Shown: positions 25,228 through 34,619 of the stretch, piece by piece
Numbering within the stretch: position 1 is the stretch's first letter
Layout: each line of letters starts with the position of its first letter
From: an uncultured Muribaculaceae bacterium
GTDB taxonomy: Bacteria > Bacteroidota > Bacteroidia > Bacteroidales > Muribaculaceae
DNA: 60,729 nucleotides
Direction of reading: 5' to 3'
NCBI GenBank assembly: GCA_910578035.1
Contig: CAJTOB010000011.1
Location: 1 to 60,729 of the forward strand
The notes under the pieces: model-generated
The model's input: only the letters and a program-made list of their open reading frames with translations
Told to the model about the DNA's origin: nothing
Database searches by the model: none
Program-made: the position numbers and the translations under genes

Positions 25228-28200
25228 TTTTTACCTTTTTTGCTGACGGCGGCCTCCGCAGGCACAGCCAATGAATCTGCCGGAGCCTCCAGAATGCCTT
25301 CCTTGATAAGTGCTATCGAATCGGCCGGCGTAAGCTCTCCGTCTTTCTCTTCGAGTGCCGATAGATCGGGGCGTTTCAGATTCTTGAGCGATGCGAAATC
25401 AGAATTGCGCACACCGCGCCTGAATACATTCTGTATCTGCCGCACGAGGTTGACCCTCGCCGTATCTACCACAGCCACATTCGTTGCCGCATCTTTGTCG
25501 TTGAACTTGGCTCCACCGAAACGCACCTTGTAATCATCTGGATTACCCTTTATCGTAATGCCGAATTTGAACGGTATCGGAGATTTGAGCACCGCTATAT
25601 GATAGTTGAAATTGAGCGCAAGGTCGTTCGAACCCACCACACCGAGCCGGTATCGGTCTATGTCGAATGTAAACGGAAACAGTTCGAGACGGTTGTCTTT
25701 CACAATCATTTCAACGCTCATATGCTTGATTTTGTTGTCGGCCCGGTCGCGGAATCGCAGCCATTTACCCAGAGTGCGGTAAGTATCGGGATTGATTAAA
25801 GCCAGCGAGTCGCCGCTGAGCTTCACGGCCGCATCGAGCGTCGGCAGCACAAAATTCATGCCGCTGTCTATATCTACCGTCGCCGCAAGATTGGCATCTA
25901 TAACACCGCTGAAATCGCGCATCAGCGGCATTATCGAGTCTATGGTCGGCACAAGGCTCAGAAATTTCTCTATCTTGAAATTGTCGAGCATCATTCCGAA
26001 CCCGAATTTCATCTGCTGCGGATTCGGGGCCGAATAAAGAGCCGATATATCAAGCGAGCCGGCGTCCGACACAGCCGTAAGCCTGTTCACGTTCAGTGCC
26101 CCGTCAAACATCAGCAGTTCCCCGCTGAGGTCATGCATATGGAGGTCTGAATACAATATGTTCGACGCTCTGAGACCTATCCTGGCATCGACATTCACCG
26201 GCAGAAGCAGCGGCCCTACAGTATCGGCGCGTTGCGATGCAAGCGCATCAAGCTGCTCGGCGAAATCGGAGTCATCATCATCGCTCATATCGAATGTCTT
26301 CACCTCGCCCCTGCGATGTTGTTCCGCATAAGCCGAGCCGGCAAACACCGCCCCGGCAATCTCGTTGACATCTATGGTGTCGCTCGTTATAGTGAAATTG
26401 GCCTTGAGCACGCCATTGCGCCGGCGCGAAGTCAGTGCTCGTTTCACATTCGAAACAAGGCCCGTGACAGCCAGGTCCGACTTTCCGGCACGATATTCTA
26501 CACCCCGCAGCTCTATCGAGTCCGTGTTAAACCATATATCGAGCCTGTCAATCCTGTTCCTGAGCGGGAAATAAGGCGTATAAAGCCGCGCGCGCGCTGT
26601 GCTGATATTACCCTCGAGAGCCCAGTCCGTAAGATAGCGTTTCAGCGAGCTCGAAGCACCCCAGTCTATCATTTCCTGCTCGTCGAGCTCGGTCACCGTC
26701 ACTCGCCGGCGGTGCGGACGATGCAGACGCTTCTCTATTGCCAGACGCATCACTGAGTCAGGCGAAAGATGCGGGTGCGCGCGCCCTATCGAATCGGCTA
26801 CTGCCCGTATGGCACGCCGCATGGCCTCTCGCTCCGGAATCTTATGAGTCGATGCGTTGATATTGGCGTCCGACAGAAGAAATACTGTCGTCTTGCTTCC
26901 TGCCACGAGACGTCCGGCTGTGCCGCTGAGAGAAATCCGGGGCAGATGCTTGTCGTCCTTATAGCGGTTCAGCAGCATACGCCCCTCGAGATTTCGCAGG
27001 CTCATGCCGGCGCTGTCTGTAATAGACCGCACCGAGAAATTTCTCAGTTTAATACCGCCGCCGACTGGCAGAACCATCGTCGTGTCGGCATAATACGACG
27101 TATTGAGCGCCGCGGCACCAAGCGCAAACCCGCCCGCACGAAGACTTACGCCCCCAAGCAGCAACGACGCCGTATCGGCCTCAATCTTGGCCGAGAGAAG
27201 TATCTTCCGGCTACCGTCGGGAGTAGTCACGGCCTTGCGGCTGTCGAACACTACAGCCACATGCGGCACATCGGCCATCTTGCTCGTGTCGTTCGACAGA
27301 TAATACAGATTGCGACCCTTGAGCGACCCTTCGGCGCTCAACTCATGGAAGCGACCCGGCGAGAACATCGACATCGCGCCGTTAAACTTCAGATCGGCAA
27401 GCAGTTCACCCCCAAGATACCCCTGGGCGGCATCGGCAAGCTGTGGTGGAAGATTGCGTATGTCGCATCTGCCCTCCACATTCACCTCGAAAGTCGGGTC
27501 TGAAAGCAGCCGCCACGCCCGGCCCGCTATTTTCAGCGACGTCGCCGGCCCGGCGACTGTAAATTTTTCGACCGTCACTTCGGCCGAATCAAGATTGGTT
27601 CCGGCCAGACTCATCTTCGCCTCAAGCGCGAGGTCGTGAAAGCGGGCCGCACCATAGCGCAGATGGCAATCGCCAATCTTCGCCCTCAATTCGGCATATG
27701 GCAATGTATCTGTCTCGAAGCAGAAAGGCCTCAGTAGCCGCCCCTCAAGTCCGAGACGGGCATCGGTTGCGAATGTCGGAGCCGTAAGCCTGTATTTTTT
27801 CAAAGTCTCGCTTCCGAGAGCAGCCAGCGCCGCGCTCACATCAAGCGATTCAACAGCGATACGGCCGCTTTCCACTGTCATTTTATCTGTAAACGACACC
27901 GCCGCATCTACAACTGCCTCCAGAAATGCGCCTCGGAGTCGCATTTCCTCAACAGCAAGCAGCTCAGGCCTCGAAGGCTCCCACCGCACTTTGCCGTCCA
28001 CCCCGAAGCCGAAACCTTCGGCTTCGAGCAGACTCTCAGCGATAGGTCCGTGCAACTCGCCGTCTATCTTCAGGGCATAGTCGGGCGATGAGCTTCCGTC
28101 TACGCTCGCCGTCGACAGCAGAACAACCGTAGCCTCTGTCGAATCTATCGCATTGAAAAAACGTATGTCGCGAGGCTCTATAAAGGCAAATCGGTCTATC

Positions 28201-28709
28201 GAAATCGCCGGAAGAGCCGTCTTTGTATCCTTTGCAACTGTATCCGGCTCCGAACGATAGATATCGAAATTCGCCGCCGTCGGCGTTATCACTATATTCA
28301 CCTCCGGCCGCTCTATCTCAAGCCCATGAAGACTTATTTCATTACCGACCAGCAATTTGCCCACATCTATAGCTCCACTCAGACGCCCTACCCTCAGCAG
28401 TGTGTCGGCATAAGCCGGAAGTCCGCGCCGCACACTGTCGGGCAGCCTCTCCAGGCTGTGCGACACAATCTCCACATCATGCACATCGAGCCGGAGAATC
28501 GGATATCCGGGGTTAAACGACAGCCGGATTGCCCCGATATCGACCGTTGCATCAAGATTATCCTCCGCAAGACTGCACACGATGGGAGTCAGCTGCTCGC
28601 TCTTAAGCAGCCTGACCGCGCAGATTGCTACCGCTGCCACAGTGAGCACCAGCGCGAAAGCCACTCCCGCCAGTGCCCAAAGAATCTTCGGCAATATCTT
28701 CTTAATCAT
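25224..28709 (-). CDS. AsmA-like large envelope protein
   Basis: The 1161-residue protein has one N-terminal membrane anchor (ILWALAGVAFALVLTVAAVAI) followed by a long beta-rich periplasmic part, the AsmA/TamB-like architecture. AsmA-like features include LDATVDIGAIRLSFNPGYP near the N-terminus and a C-terminal FSGVIDANLAATVDIDSGM / FRDRADNKIKHMSVEMIVKD region. Such proteins are thought to bridge the periplasm and carry phospholipids toward the outer membrane. It overlaps DUF5715 (8 bp) and the HAD gene (4 bp). The Lys-rich tail (VSKKGKK) is unremarkable. Confidence 0.88.
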   Translation of the reverse strand: MIKKILPKILWALAGVAFALVLTVAAVAICAVRLLKSEQLTPIVCSLAEDNLDATVDIGAIRLSFNPGYPILRLDVHDVEIVSHSLERLPDSVRRGLPAYADTLLRVGRLSGAIDVGKLLVGNEISLHGLEIERPEVNIVITPTAANFDIYRSEPDTVAKDTKTALPAISIDRFAFIEPRDIRFFNAIDSTEATVVLLSTASVDGSSSPDYALKIDGELHGPIAESLLEAEGFGFGVDGKVRWEPSRPELLAVEEMRLRGAFLEAVVDAAVSFTDKMTVESGRIAVESLDVSAALAALGSETLKKYRLTAPTFATDARLGLEGRLLRPFCFETDTLPYAELRAKIGDCHLRYGAARFHDLALEAKMSLAGTNLDSAEVTVEKFTVAGPATSLKIAGRAWRLLSDPTFEVNVEGRCDIRNLPPQLADAAQGYLGGELLADLKFNGAMSMFSPGRFHELSAEGSLKGRNLYYLSNDTSKMADVPHVAVVFDSRKAVTTPDGSRKILLSAKIEADTASLLLGGVSLRAGGFALGAAALNTSYYADTTMVLPVGGGIKLRNFSVRSITDSAGMSLRNLEGRMLLNRYKDDKHLPRISLSGTAGRLVAGSKTTVFLLSDANINASTHKIPEREAMRRAIRAVADSIGRAHPHLSPDSVMRLAIEKRLHRPHRRRVTVTELDEQEMIDWGASSSLKRYLTDWALEGNISTARARLYTPYFPLRNRIDRLDIWFNTDSIELRGVEYRAGKSDLAVTGLVSNVKRALTSRRRNGVLKANFTITSDTIDVNEIAGAVFAGSAYAEQHRRGEVKTFDMSDDDDSDFAEQLDALASQRADTVGPLLLPVNVDARIGLRASNILYSDLHMHDLSGELLMFDGALNVNRLTAVSDAGSLDISALYSAPNPQQMKFGFGMMLDNFKIEKFLSLVPTIDSIMPLMRDFSGVIDANLAATVDIDSGMNFVLPTLDAAVKLSGDSLALINPDTYRTLGKWLRFRDRADNKIKHMSVEMIVKDNRLELFPFTFDIDRYRLGVVGSNDLALNFNYHIAVLKSPIPFKFGITIKGNPDDYKVRFGGAKFNDKDAATNVAVVDTARVNLVRQIQNVFRRGVRNSDFASLKNLKRPDLSALEEKDGELTPADSIALIKEGILEAPADSLAVPAEAAVSKKGKK

Positions 28710-29448
28710 AGTTATAAAGAGAGTCTTTCGGCGCTGTGGCCGTTATATGGAAACAGGCCTGGTTCCGCTCGTGCTTCACATAGCACCGCCCCTCGTCGCG
28801 CATATCGGCAACAATTTCGGCAAGCAGATTCTTCAGGTCCTCGAATGTGCGGTGCGGCGCCGAAGCGTCATCGCAGATAAATTTGCTGTAGCTGATATCG
28901 AATGTCGTGGCATACTGATGCGCGCTCTCCCCCGTAGCATTGCGGTTGACACGGCGTAGCCTGCCTACCGACAGCGGAGTCCTGAGCAGACTCGTCACCT
29001 TCGGACGGTAGGCACCTCCGCCTCTGGCGGCAAGAGTGTCCTGAAAACGACGGCATATTTCAGCAAGAAGATCAGCCGCATGTGGCCGCAGATATGGATA
29101 AGAGTGGCTGAGCTCATCGAGATAATAATACGGATTCGACTTTATCTCTACAAGCCCGCTGCCCTCCGTCCAGGCCATCTTCGAGTCTTCTATCGGAGTG
29201 ATACCCCCGGCGCGGGCCTCAAGCAGATGCACATGATTGCTGTCGTTGAAAAGACGCGAAAGCGGCACATGCACATTAGTCCGCAGCCTCACGCACCCGC
29301 CGTCGGGAGCGCTGTCCAGATGGGCGTCATAGGGATTCCGCACCGAATCCGACAGTATTATAGCCAGCAACGGCGACACATCGCCGCTACCGCCCCGACA
29401 GGCGCAAAAGAATAAAGACAGACCAATGATATACAGTAGTTTCTTCAT
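28702..29448 (-). CDS. DUF5715 lipoprotein, M15-like peptidase candidate
   Basis: The 248 residues start with a lipoprotein signal (MKKLLYIIGLSLFFCAC). The C-terminal half has KVTSLLRTPLSVGRLRRVNRNA, SAHQYATTFDISY and later ACFHITAT. The His...Asp and later His layout is that of M15/LAS peptidoglycan peptidases (SxHxxGxAxD ... H), so a D,D-carboxypeptidase-like or remodelling role in the cell wall is inferred. It overlaps U32 by 4 bp and AsmA by 8 bp. Confidence 0.82.
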   Translation of the reverse strand: MKKLLYIIGLSLFFCACRGGSGDVSPLLAIILSDSVRNPYDAHLDSAPDGGCVRLRTNVHVPLSRLFNDSNHVHLLEARAGGITPIEDSKMAWTEGSGLVEIKSNPYYYLDELSHSYPYLRPHAADLLAEICRRFQDTLAARGGGAYRPKVTSLLRTPLSVGRLRRVNRNATGESAHQYATTFDISYSKFICDDASAPHRTFEDLKNLLAEIVADMRDEGRCYVKHERNQACFHITATAPKDSLYNYD

Positions 29449-31307
29449 TTTCGGCTATTGATTTTTACAACCTTCATTCCGCACTGTCCGCAGTCGAAAT
29501 CAAGGCGGTAAACGCCCGATTCGTTACGAAGAAAACAGGGCGACGGCAATCGTCCGGCCTCGTCTTTGCGGCGCAGACATGCCCCGAGCTCGCGGCGTAT
29601 GCAATACCGTGTGCTCATCACCGTAAACTCATCGGCTCGCGGGCGCTCAACCTCTATGGCACGCGAACCTATCCGCGCACCGTGCGACCGATAGAACCGC
29701 TCAGCAAGGCTGTTGGCAACATTCCAGTGATAATCAAGCGGCTTTTCGCCTTCAAAAACATCGTCGGCAAGCACTCCGGGTCGCCGACGGTCATACACAT
29801 ACGTATCTGCCGCATTAGCATCAAGCAGAGATATGACCTTTCGACGTGCCTCGGCAAGCACCGACACCGGCACAAATAGATTGCCAAGCGAATCGTCCAC
29901 CTCGCCAAGCACATAGACTGTGCCCCCGAGTTTTCCTAAGACCTCGCGACGGCGCCCCTCCTGCGCGCTGCGAGCCTCTTCAAGCGCACAGTCTACCGGC
30001 AAAGATACACGGCAGCCGCGCTCGTCTGAAGCCGATATCACAAACCGCTCACGCCCTATGGCACGAAGACCGATATCAACACATATCGTCCGCCGACAGC
30101 CCGCGTCGGGAGCATCGAGAATATCAAAAAACGCCTTGTCCGAATTCCTGTATATCGTCATACCGGCCTCAAGCCCCTCTGGCTCGCTCGCCGGATAGAG
30201 ACGGCGGCCTTCCGCACGGTTCAGCCGGAAACCTACATATCGTCCTGATTTGTCAAAAAAACCGAGCCCGTCGCCGTTGTTAAGCACCTCGGCGGCCTCG
30301 ACTGTAAAACTCTTTCGTACAGCGCTGTAAGCACTTGTCACTTTCCCGACAGGACGCCCGGCCCACTTCGGAGTGTCAATAGAAGCCATTCTGGCCGGCT
30401 TGCCAACAAAATACGATGTATATCCGCGGTTGAAAGTGCGGTCGAGCGCCGGAGTGAAGACACACACGCTTCTACCGGCCGACCCGCGCACATAAGCGCC
30501 GTCCGAAGCGGCCACAATCTCATCGAGCCGGCGCGAATATGCCGCCGTAACATTCGCAACATACCGCGCGTCCTTCAGTCGGCCTTCTATCTTGAACGAC
30601 GACGCTCCGGCAGCCACAAGCCTCTCCAGATTAGCGCTCTGGTTCATATCGCGCAACGACAGATAATGCTTCGCTGGTGCCACCGCTCGGCCCTCAGAGT
30701 CAATTATCTCATACGGCAGACGGCACATCTGGGGGCACTCGCCGCGATTGGCACTCCGTTTCATGGCTGCGAAACCGGCCTGACAGTCGCCGCTGTAGCT
30801 CACGCACAGCGCCCCGTGCACAAACACCTCTACCGGCACGCCGGCAGCTTCGCGCGCCGCCTTGATTTCATCGGCCGTGAACTCTCGCGGAAGCACTATC
30901 TGCGAAAAACCGGCCCGCGCAAGCCACGCCGCCTTCTCCGGCGTGCGGACATCGCACTGCGTGCTCGCATGAAGCGCTATCGGTGGCAGCTCCATTTCAA
31001 GATATGCCATATCCTGCACTATCAGAGCGTCAACGCCGGCTTTATATAGCTCCCGCACCATCTTGCGTGCCCGTTCGAGCTCGTCGTCATAGAGAATGGT
31101 GTTCATAGTCACATACACCTTCGCCCGATAGACATGAGCGAATGCGGCAAGCTCTGCTATATCGGCCACACTGTTGGTCGCGGCTGCCCGTGCACCGAAA
31201 GCTGGAGCTCCGATATACACCGCATCGGCCCCGGCAAGCACAGCTATACGCCCTGTGGCGGCATCGCGCGCCGGAGCGAGAAGTTCGAGTGTGCGCACGC
31301 CGCTCAT
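29445..31307 (-). CDS. U32 family peptidase / RlhA-like hydroxylation protein
   Basis: The 620 residues match the long U32 family with a C-terminal DUF3656-type region, as in RlhA (23S rRNA C2501 hydroxylation). Seen: LLAPARDAATGRIAVLAGADAVY, ALHASTQCDVRTP, VEVFVHGALCVSYSGDCQAG and the Cys-rich RSANRGECPQMCRLPY, which may bind an iron-sulfur cluster. The C-terminus adds CGQCGMKVVKIN. Annotated historically as a collagenase-like protease; an RNA-modification role is the more likely one. It overlaps its neighbours by 4 bp on each side. Confidence 0.88.
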   Translation of the reverse strand: MSGVRTLELLAPARDAATGRIAVLAGADAVYIGAPAFGARAAATNSVADIAELAAFAHVYRAKVYVTMNTILYDDELERARKMVRELYKAGVDALIVQDMAYLEMELPPIALHASTQCDVRTPEKAAWLARAGFSQIVLPREFTADEIKAAREAAGVPVEVFVHGALCVSYSGDCQAGFAAMKRSANRGECPQMCRLPYEIIDSEGRAVAPAKHYLSLRDMNQSANLERLVAAGASSFKIEGRLKDARYVANVTAAYSRRLDEIVAASDGAYVRGSAGRSVCVFTPALDRTFNRGYTSYFVGKPARMASIDTPKWAGRPVGKVTSAYSAVRKSFTVEAAEVLNNGDGLGFFDKSGRYVGFRLNRAEGRRLYPASEPEGLEAGMTIYRNSDKAFFDILDAPDAGCRRTICVDIGLRAIGRERFVISASDERGCRVSLPVDCALEEARSAQEGRRREVLGKLGGTVYVLGEVDDSLGNLFVPVSVLAEARRKVISLLDANAADTYVYDRRRPGVLADDVFEGEKPLDYHWNVANSLAERFYRSHGARIGSRAIEVERPRADEFTVMSTRYCIRRELGACLRRKDEAGRLPSPCFLRNESGVYRLDFDCGQCGMKVVKINSRK

Positions 31308-32125
31308 CGCCCGGTCAGTTTATCAACAATCGAAAGAGCCTCGTCACGCGAGGCGTTGATACATTCCGGCCGGTGGGCGTCGCTGTTCACAAGCACCTTC
31401 ACACCTGCCTCAAGCAGCCTTGCAAGCGCCCCCTCAGAAGGGAAAAAGCGACCGTGCTCGGCTCGCGCCTTCGTATTCAGCTCTATAGTCAGCCCTCGGG
31501 ATTCTATCAGCTCTATCATACGTTCTATATATGCCTGATAAAAAGAACTCTGCTCTATCCCGGGCTTATAATACGACGCATTTTGACCTACCTTGTCGAA
31601 ATGCCCCAGTATATCGAAGCCTCCCGCTGATATCATAGCCTCCGACTGGCGGTAGAATGCATCTACAACATATTCTATATCATTCCTGAAATACTTTTCC
31701 ATACGCCGCTTGAAGTTGTCGAAACGACCGTCGATATCAACCATTTCACCCTCCTGCGTCGGTATGAAATGCACCGACCCTATTATATAGTCGAGCGGAA
31801 GATTTCTGAAATAATCATTCGACGGCCCCCAGTCCACGCCGAGGTAATCAACCTCCATACCCGCGTAGAAACGGCACGAAGCAAGCGCAGGGTCCGAAGA
31901 TATGGCCTTGTACTCTGCAAAATAATCGTCTACAGCCTCAAAACTCATATTACATGGCGATTCAAGCGGTATCGGCGAGTGCGGCGAGAAGCCGTAATGT
32001 CCGAAACCGGCAGCCACGGCAGCTGCCGCCATAGTGCGCATCGGGGCGCGCCCGTCGCAAAATTCGGTATGACTGTGAAATGTATAGAGTATATTATCTT
32101 TTATCAGTTCTTGAAAATCAAGCAT
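31304..32125 (-). CDS. PHP-family histidinol-phosphatase-like phosphoesterase
   Basis: The 273 residues start the PHP domain with HSHTEFCDGRAPMRTM, continue with YGFSPHSPIP, AGMEVDYLG, YIIGSVHFIP, FDILGHFDKVG and finish with VLVNSDAHRPE, giving the metal ligands of HisJ-like phosphatases. The expected reaction is histidinol phosphate to histidinol, though no other his genes are nearby. Its 3' end overlaps U32 by 4 bp. Confidence 0.88.
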   Translation of the reverse strand: MLDFQELIKDNILYTFHSHTEFCDGRAPMRTMAAAAVAAGFGHYGFSPHSPIPLESPCNMSFEAVDDYFAEYKAISSDPALASCRFYAGMEVDYLGVDWGPSNDYFRNLPLDYIIGSVHFIPTQEGEMVDIDGRFDNFKRRMEKYFRNDIEYVVDAFYRQSEAMISAGGFDILGHFDKVGQNASYYKPGIEQSSFYQAYIERMIELIESRGLTIELNTKARAEHGRFFPSEGALARLLEAGVKVLVNSDAHRPECINASRDEALSIVDKLTGR

Positions 32126-32152
32126 ATCGCAAATATTTTCGTCAAAGTGTCA

Positions 32153-33586
32153 TCAGCTTGCCAATGACCGCATCAATCGCTTATAGCGGGCAAACAGTCC
32201 AAGCCCGCTTGCCGCCGTCACCAGCGCAATTGCTGTGGCAATCGGCAGCGGAAGCCCGAATCCCTCGGGCGTCGGTGCAAACAATATATATGTCACCACA
32301 ACAACCGTCATAAATACAGCCGGCACGAGACATATCACATACGCCTTGCCCTTACGGGCCAGATAAACGGCACAAGCCCACAACGTTATCGCCGCAAGCG
32401 TCTGGTTGGTCCATGCAAAGTAGCGCCAGAGCACATTGAAATCTATCAGCATGAGCCCGAACGACGCCACAAACAACGGCAACGACACAAGCACGCGCTT
32501 CAGTATCGGCTTCTGGCTCACCCCTATAAAGTCGGCCACTATCAGACGCGCCGACCGCAACGCCGTATCGCCGGTCGTTATCGGAGCAGCAACCACACCG
32601 AGTATGGCCAGAAAACCGCCGAACGTACCAAGCCAACCTACAGATATGTCATGCACCAGATCGCCTGCCGAATGACCGCCAAGATAATCGCCCAACGCAC
32701 CATAGCCGCCTGTAAAAGCGATAGCCGCTGCGGCCCATATCAGCGCAACGATGCCCTCGGCAACCATCGCGCCGTAGAACACCGGCCGAGCAAGGCGCTC
32801 GTTCTTGATACAACGCGCCATCATCGGCGACTGTGTGGCATGAAATCCCGAAATCGCTCCGCATGCTATGCTCACGAACATCATCGGAAACACCGGGTGC
32901 GTTCCCGCATCGGCAAAGCGCGTCGACAGCCCTTCGCCAAATCCGCTCGGTATATCATAGCCCCCGAAAAGAAGCACACCGAGCAGACCGCAGGCCATAA
33001 AAAGAAGCGCAAACCCGAATATCGGATAAAATCGCCCGATAAGCTTGTCTATCGGCAGCAGCGTCGCTGTCATATAATATATGAATATTACGGCTATCCA
33101 CATCCAGCGGTTGGCCCAGTCGGGCGTCATGCCGTCAAGCAGACCCGCCGGCGTCAGAACAAACACCGCCCCGACAAGTACAAGCAGAAAAACCGACACT
33201 ACTCGCATTATCTGCTTGGCCACAGGGCCAAGTTCCCTGCCGACAAGCTCGGGAAGCGACATGCCTCCCGCGCGCACCGACATCATCGCAGATATGAAAT
33301 CATGAACGGCACCTCCGAAAATCGTACCCGCCACAATCCATATAAAAGCCGCCGGTCCGAACATCACGCCCATGATAGCGCCGAAAATTGGTCCGAGACC
33401 CGCTATATTCAGAAATTGTATCAGAAAAACTTTCCATGTCGGCAGTGGCGTAAAATCGACTCCGTCGGCCTGCGACATGGCCGGCGTCGGCCGCTGAGGC
33501 TCGACGCCGAACACTTTTTCCGCTATCGCCCCATAGACAAAATAACCGCCTATGAGAACCAGGAGAGAGACTATAAACGATATCAT
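32153..33586 (-). CDS. cstA: CstA family pyruvate/peptide transporter
   Basis: The 477-residue membrane protein shows the CstA family pattern: PTWKVFLIQFLNIAGLGPIFGAIMG, GTIFGGAVHDFISAMMSVR, and GAISGFHATQSPMMARCI. This is the shorter class (E. coli CstA is ~700 residues). Family members take up pyruvate or peptides during starvation. The start overlaps the floA stop by 4 bp, so both are probably made from the same message. Confidence 0.93.
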   Translation of the reverse strand: MISFIVSLLVLIGGYFVYGAIAEKVFGVEPQRPTPAMSQADGVDFTPLPTWKVFLIQFLNIAGLGPIFGAIMGVMFGPAAFIWIVAGTIFGGAVHDFISAMMSVRAGGMSLPELVGRELGPVAKQIMRVVSVFLLVLVGAVFVLTPAGLLDGMTPDWANRWMWIAVIFIYYMTATLLPIDKLIGRFYPIFGFALLFMACGLLGVLLFGGYDIPSGFGEGLSTRFADAGTHPVFPMMFVSIACGAISGFHATQSPMMARCIKNERLARPVFYGAMVAEGIVALIWAAAAIAFTGGYGALGDYLGGHSAGDLVHDISVGWLGTFGGFLAILGVVAAPITTGDTALRSARLIVADFIGVSQKPILKRVLVSLPLFVASFGLMLIDFNVLWRYFAWTNQTLAAITLWACAVYLARKGKAYVICLVPAVFMTVVVVTYILFAPTPEGFGLPLPIATAIALVTAASGLGLFARYKRLMRSLAS

Positions 33587-34566
33587 TCCTTTATTTCAGG
33601 CACACCGCCCTGGCTTTGTCCGAGGCTTTCGCGCATAGAAGTATCGGCCTCTATATTTTTCATCTTGTAATAGTCCATTATGCCGAGGTTGCCGTTGAGG
33701 AAAGCCTGGGCCATCGCTTTCGGGAGCTCGCACTCGGCCTCGATTACCTTCGCGCGCGCCTCCTGGGCAAGAGCCTTCATTTCCTGCTCGCGGGCGATTG
33801 CCATTGCGCGGCGCTCTTCTGCCTTGGCCTGGGCGATATTCTTGTCGGCCTGCGCCTGGTCTATCTGAAGCGCTGCGCCTATGTTGCGGCCTATGTCGAT
33901 ATCGGCAATGTCAATCGAAAGAATCTCGAAAGCCGTGCCTGAGTCAAGACCCTTACGCAGCACAAGCTTCGAAATCGAATCCGGATTCTCAAGAACCTGC
34001 TTATGGCTTTCCGACGAACCGATAGACGATACTATACCCTCGCCTACTCGCGCAAGAACCGTATCCTCGCCCGCGCCGCCTACAAGCTGGCGGATATTCG
34101 CACGCACAGTCACACGCGCCTTCGCTATAAGCTGAATGCCGTCCTTCGCCACCGCAGTCACAGGAGGGGTATCTATCACCTTCGGGTTCACACTCATCTG
34201 AACCGCCTGGAAAACATCGCGGCCGGCAAGGTCAATGGCGGTAGCCATCTTGAAACCGAGGTCGATATTGGCCTTCGAAGCCGACACAAGAGCATGCACC
34301 ACACGCTCCACATTGCCGCCCGCAAGATAGTGGGCCTCAAGATCATCGCGGCTCACATCGTTCAGACCCGCCTTGTGCGCCTCGATAAGAGCGCGCACTA
34401 TCACGCTGGCCGGAACCTGGCGTATCCGCATCAGCACAAGCTGGATAAGCGAAATACGCACTCCGCTCACCCGCGCCGAAATCCACAGGAAGAATGGGCA
34501 ATAGTAGAAGAACACTACCAGAAACACTATTGCCAGCACAATAATCAGAATAATAGTCAAATGCAT
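33583..34566 (-). CDS. floA: Flotillin-like protein FloA
   Basis: The 327 residues match FloA (YqfA/UPF0365): a hydrophobic N-terminal hairpin (LTIILIIVLAIVFLVVFFYY...), RVSGVRISLIQLVLMRIRQV, a prohibitin-like domain and an Ala/Glu/Lys-rich coiled coil (QADKNIAQAKAEERRAMAIA). It organises membrane microdomains. The usual partner nfeD is not adjacent; cstA follows with a 4-bp overlap. Confidence 0.95.
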   Translation of the reverse strand: MHLTIILIIVLAIVFLVVFFYYCPFFLWISARVSGVRISLIQLVLMRIRQVPASVIVRALIEAHKAGLNDVSRDDLEAHYLAGGNVERVVHALVSASKANIDLGFKMATAIDLAGRDVFQAVQMSVNPKVIDTPPVTAVAKDGIQLIAKARVTVRANIRQLVGGAGEDTVLARVGEGIVSSIGSSESHKQVLENPDSISKLVLRKGLDSGTAFEILSIDIADIDIGRNIGAALQIDQAQADKNIAQAKAEERRAMAIAREQEMKALAQEARAKVIEAECELPKAMAQAFLNGNLGIMDYYKMKNIEADTSMRESLGQSQGGVPEIKE

Positions 34567-34590
34567 ATCTAAAAAATTAAAAAATCAAAA

Positions 34591-34619
34591 CCCATCAGCC
34601 CGTCGGCCCGTCAGCCTAA
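34591..34619. repeat. CAGCCCAT octamer repeat, about 3.5 units
   Basis: Degenerate octamers cccat-cagcccgt-cggcccgt-cagcctaa between floA and the TPR gene. The last unit supplies the TAG stop of the TPR gene (34616-34618 on the minus strand). Confidence 0.7.
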
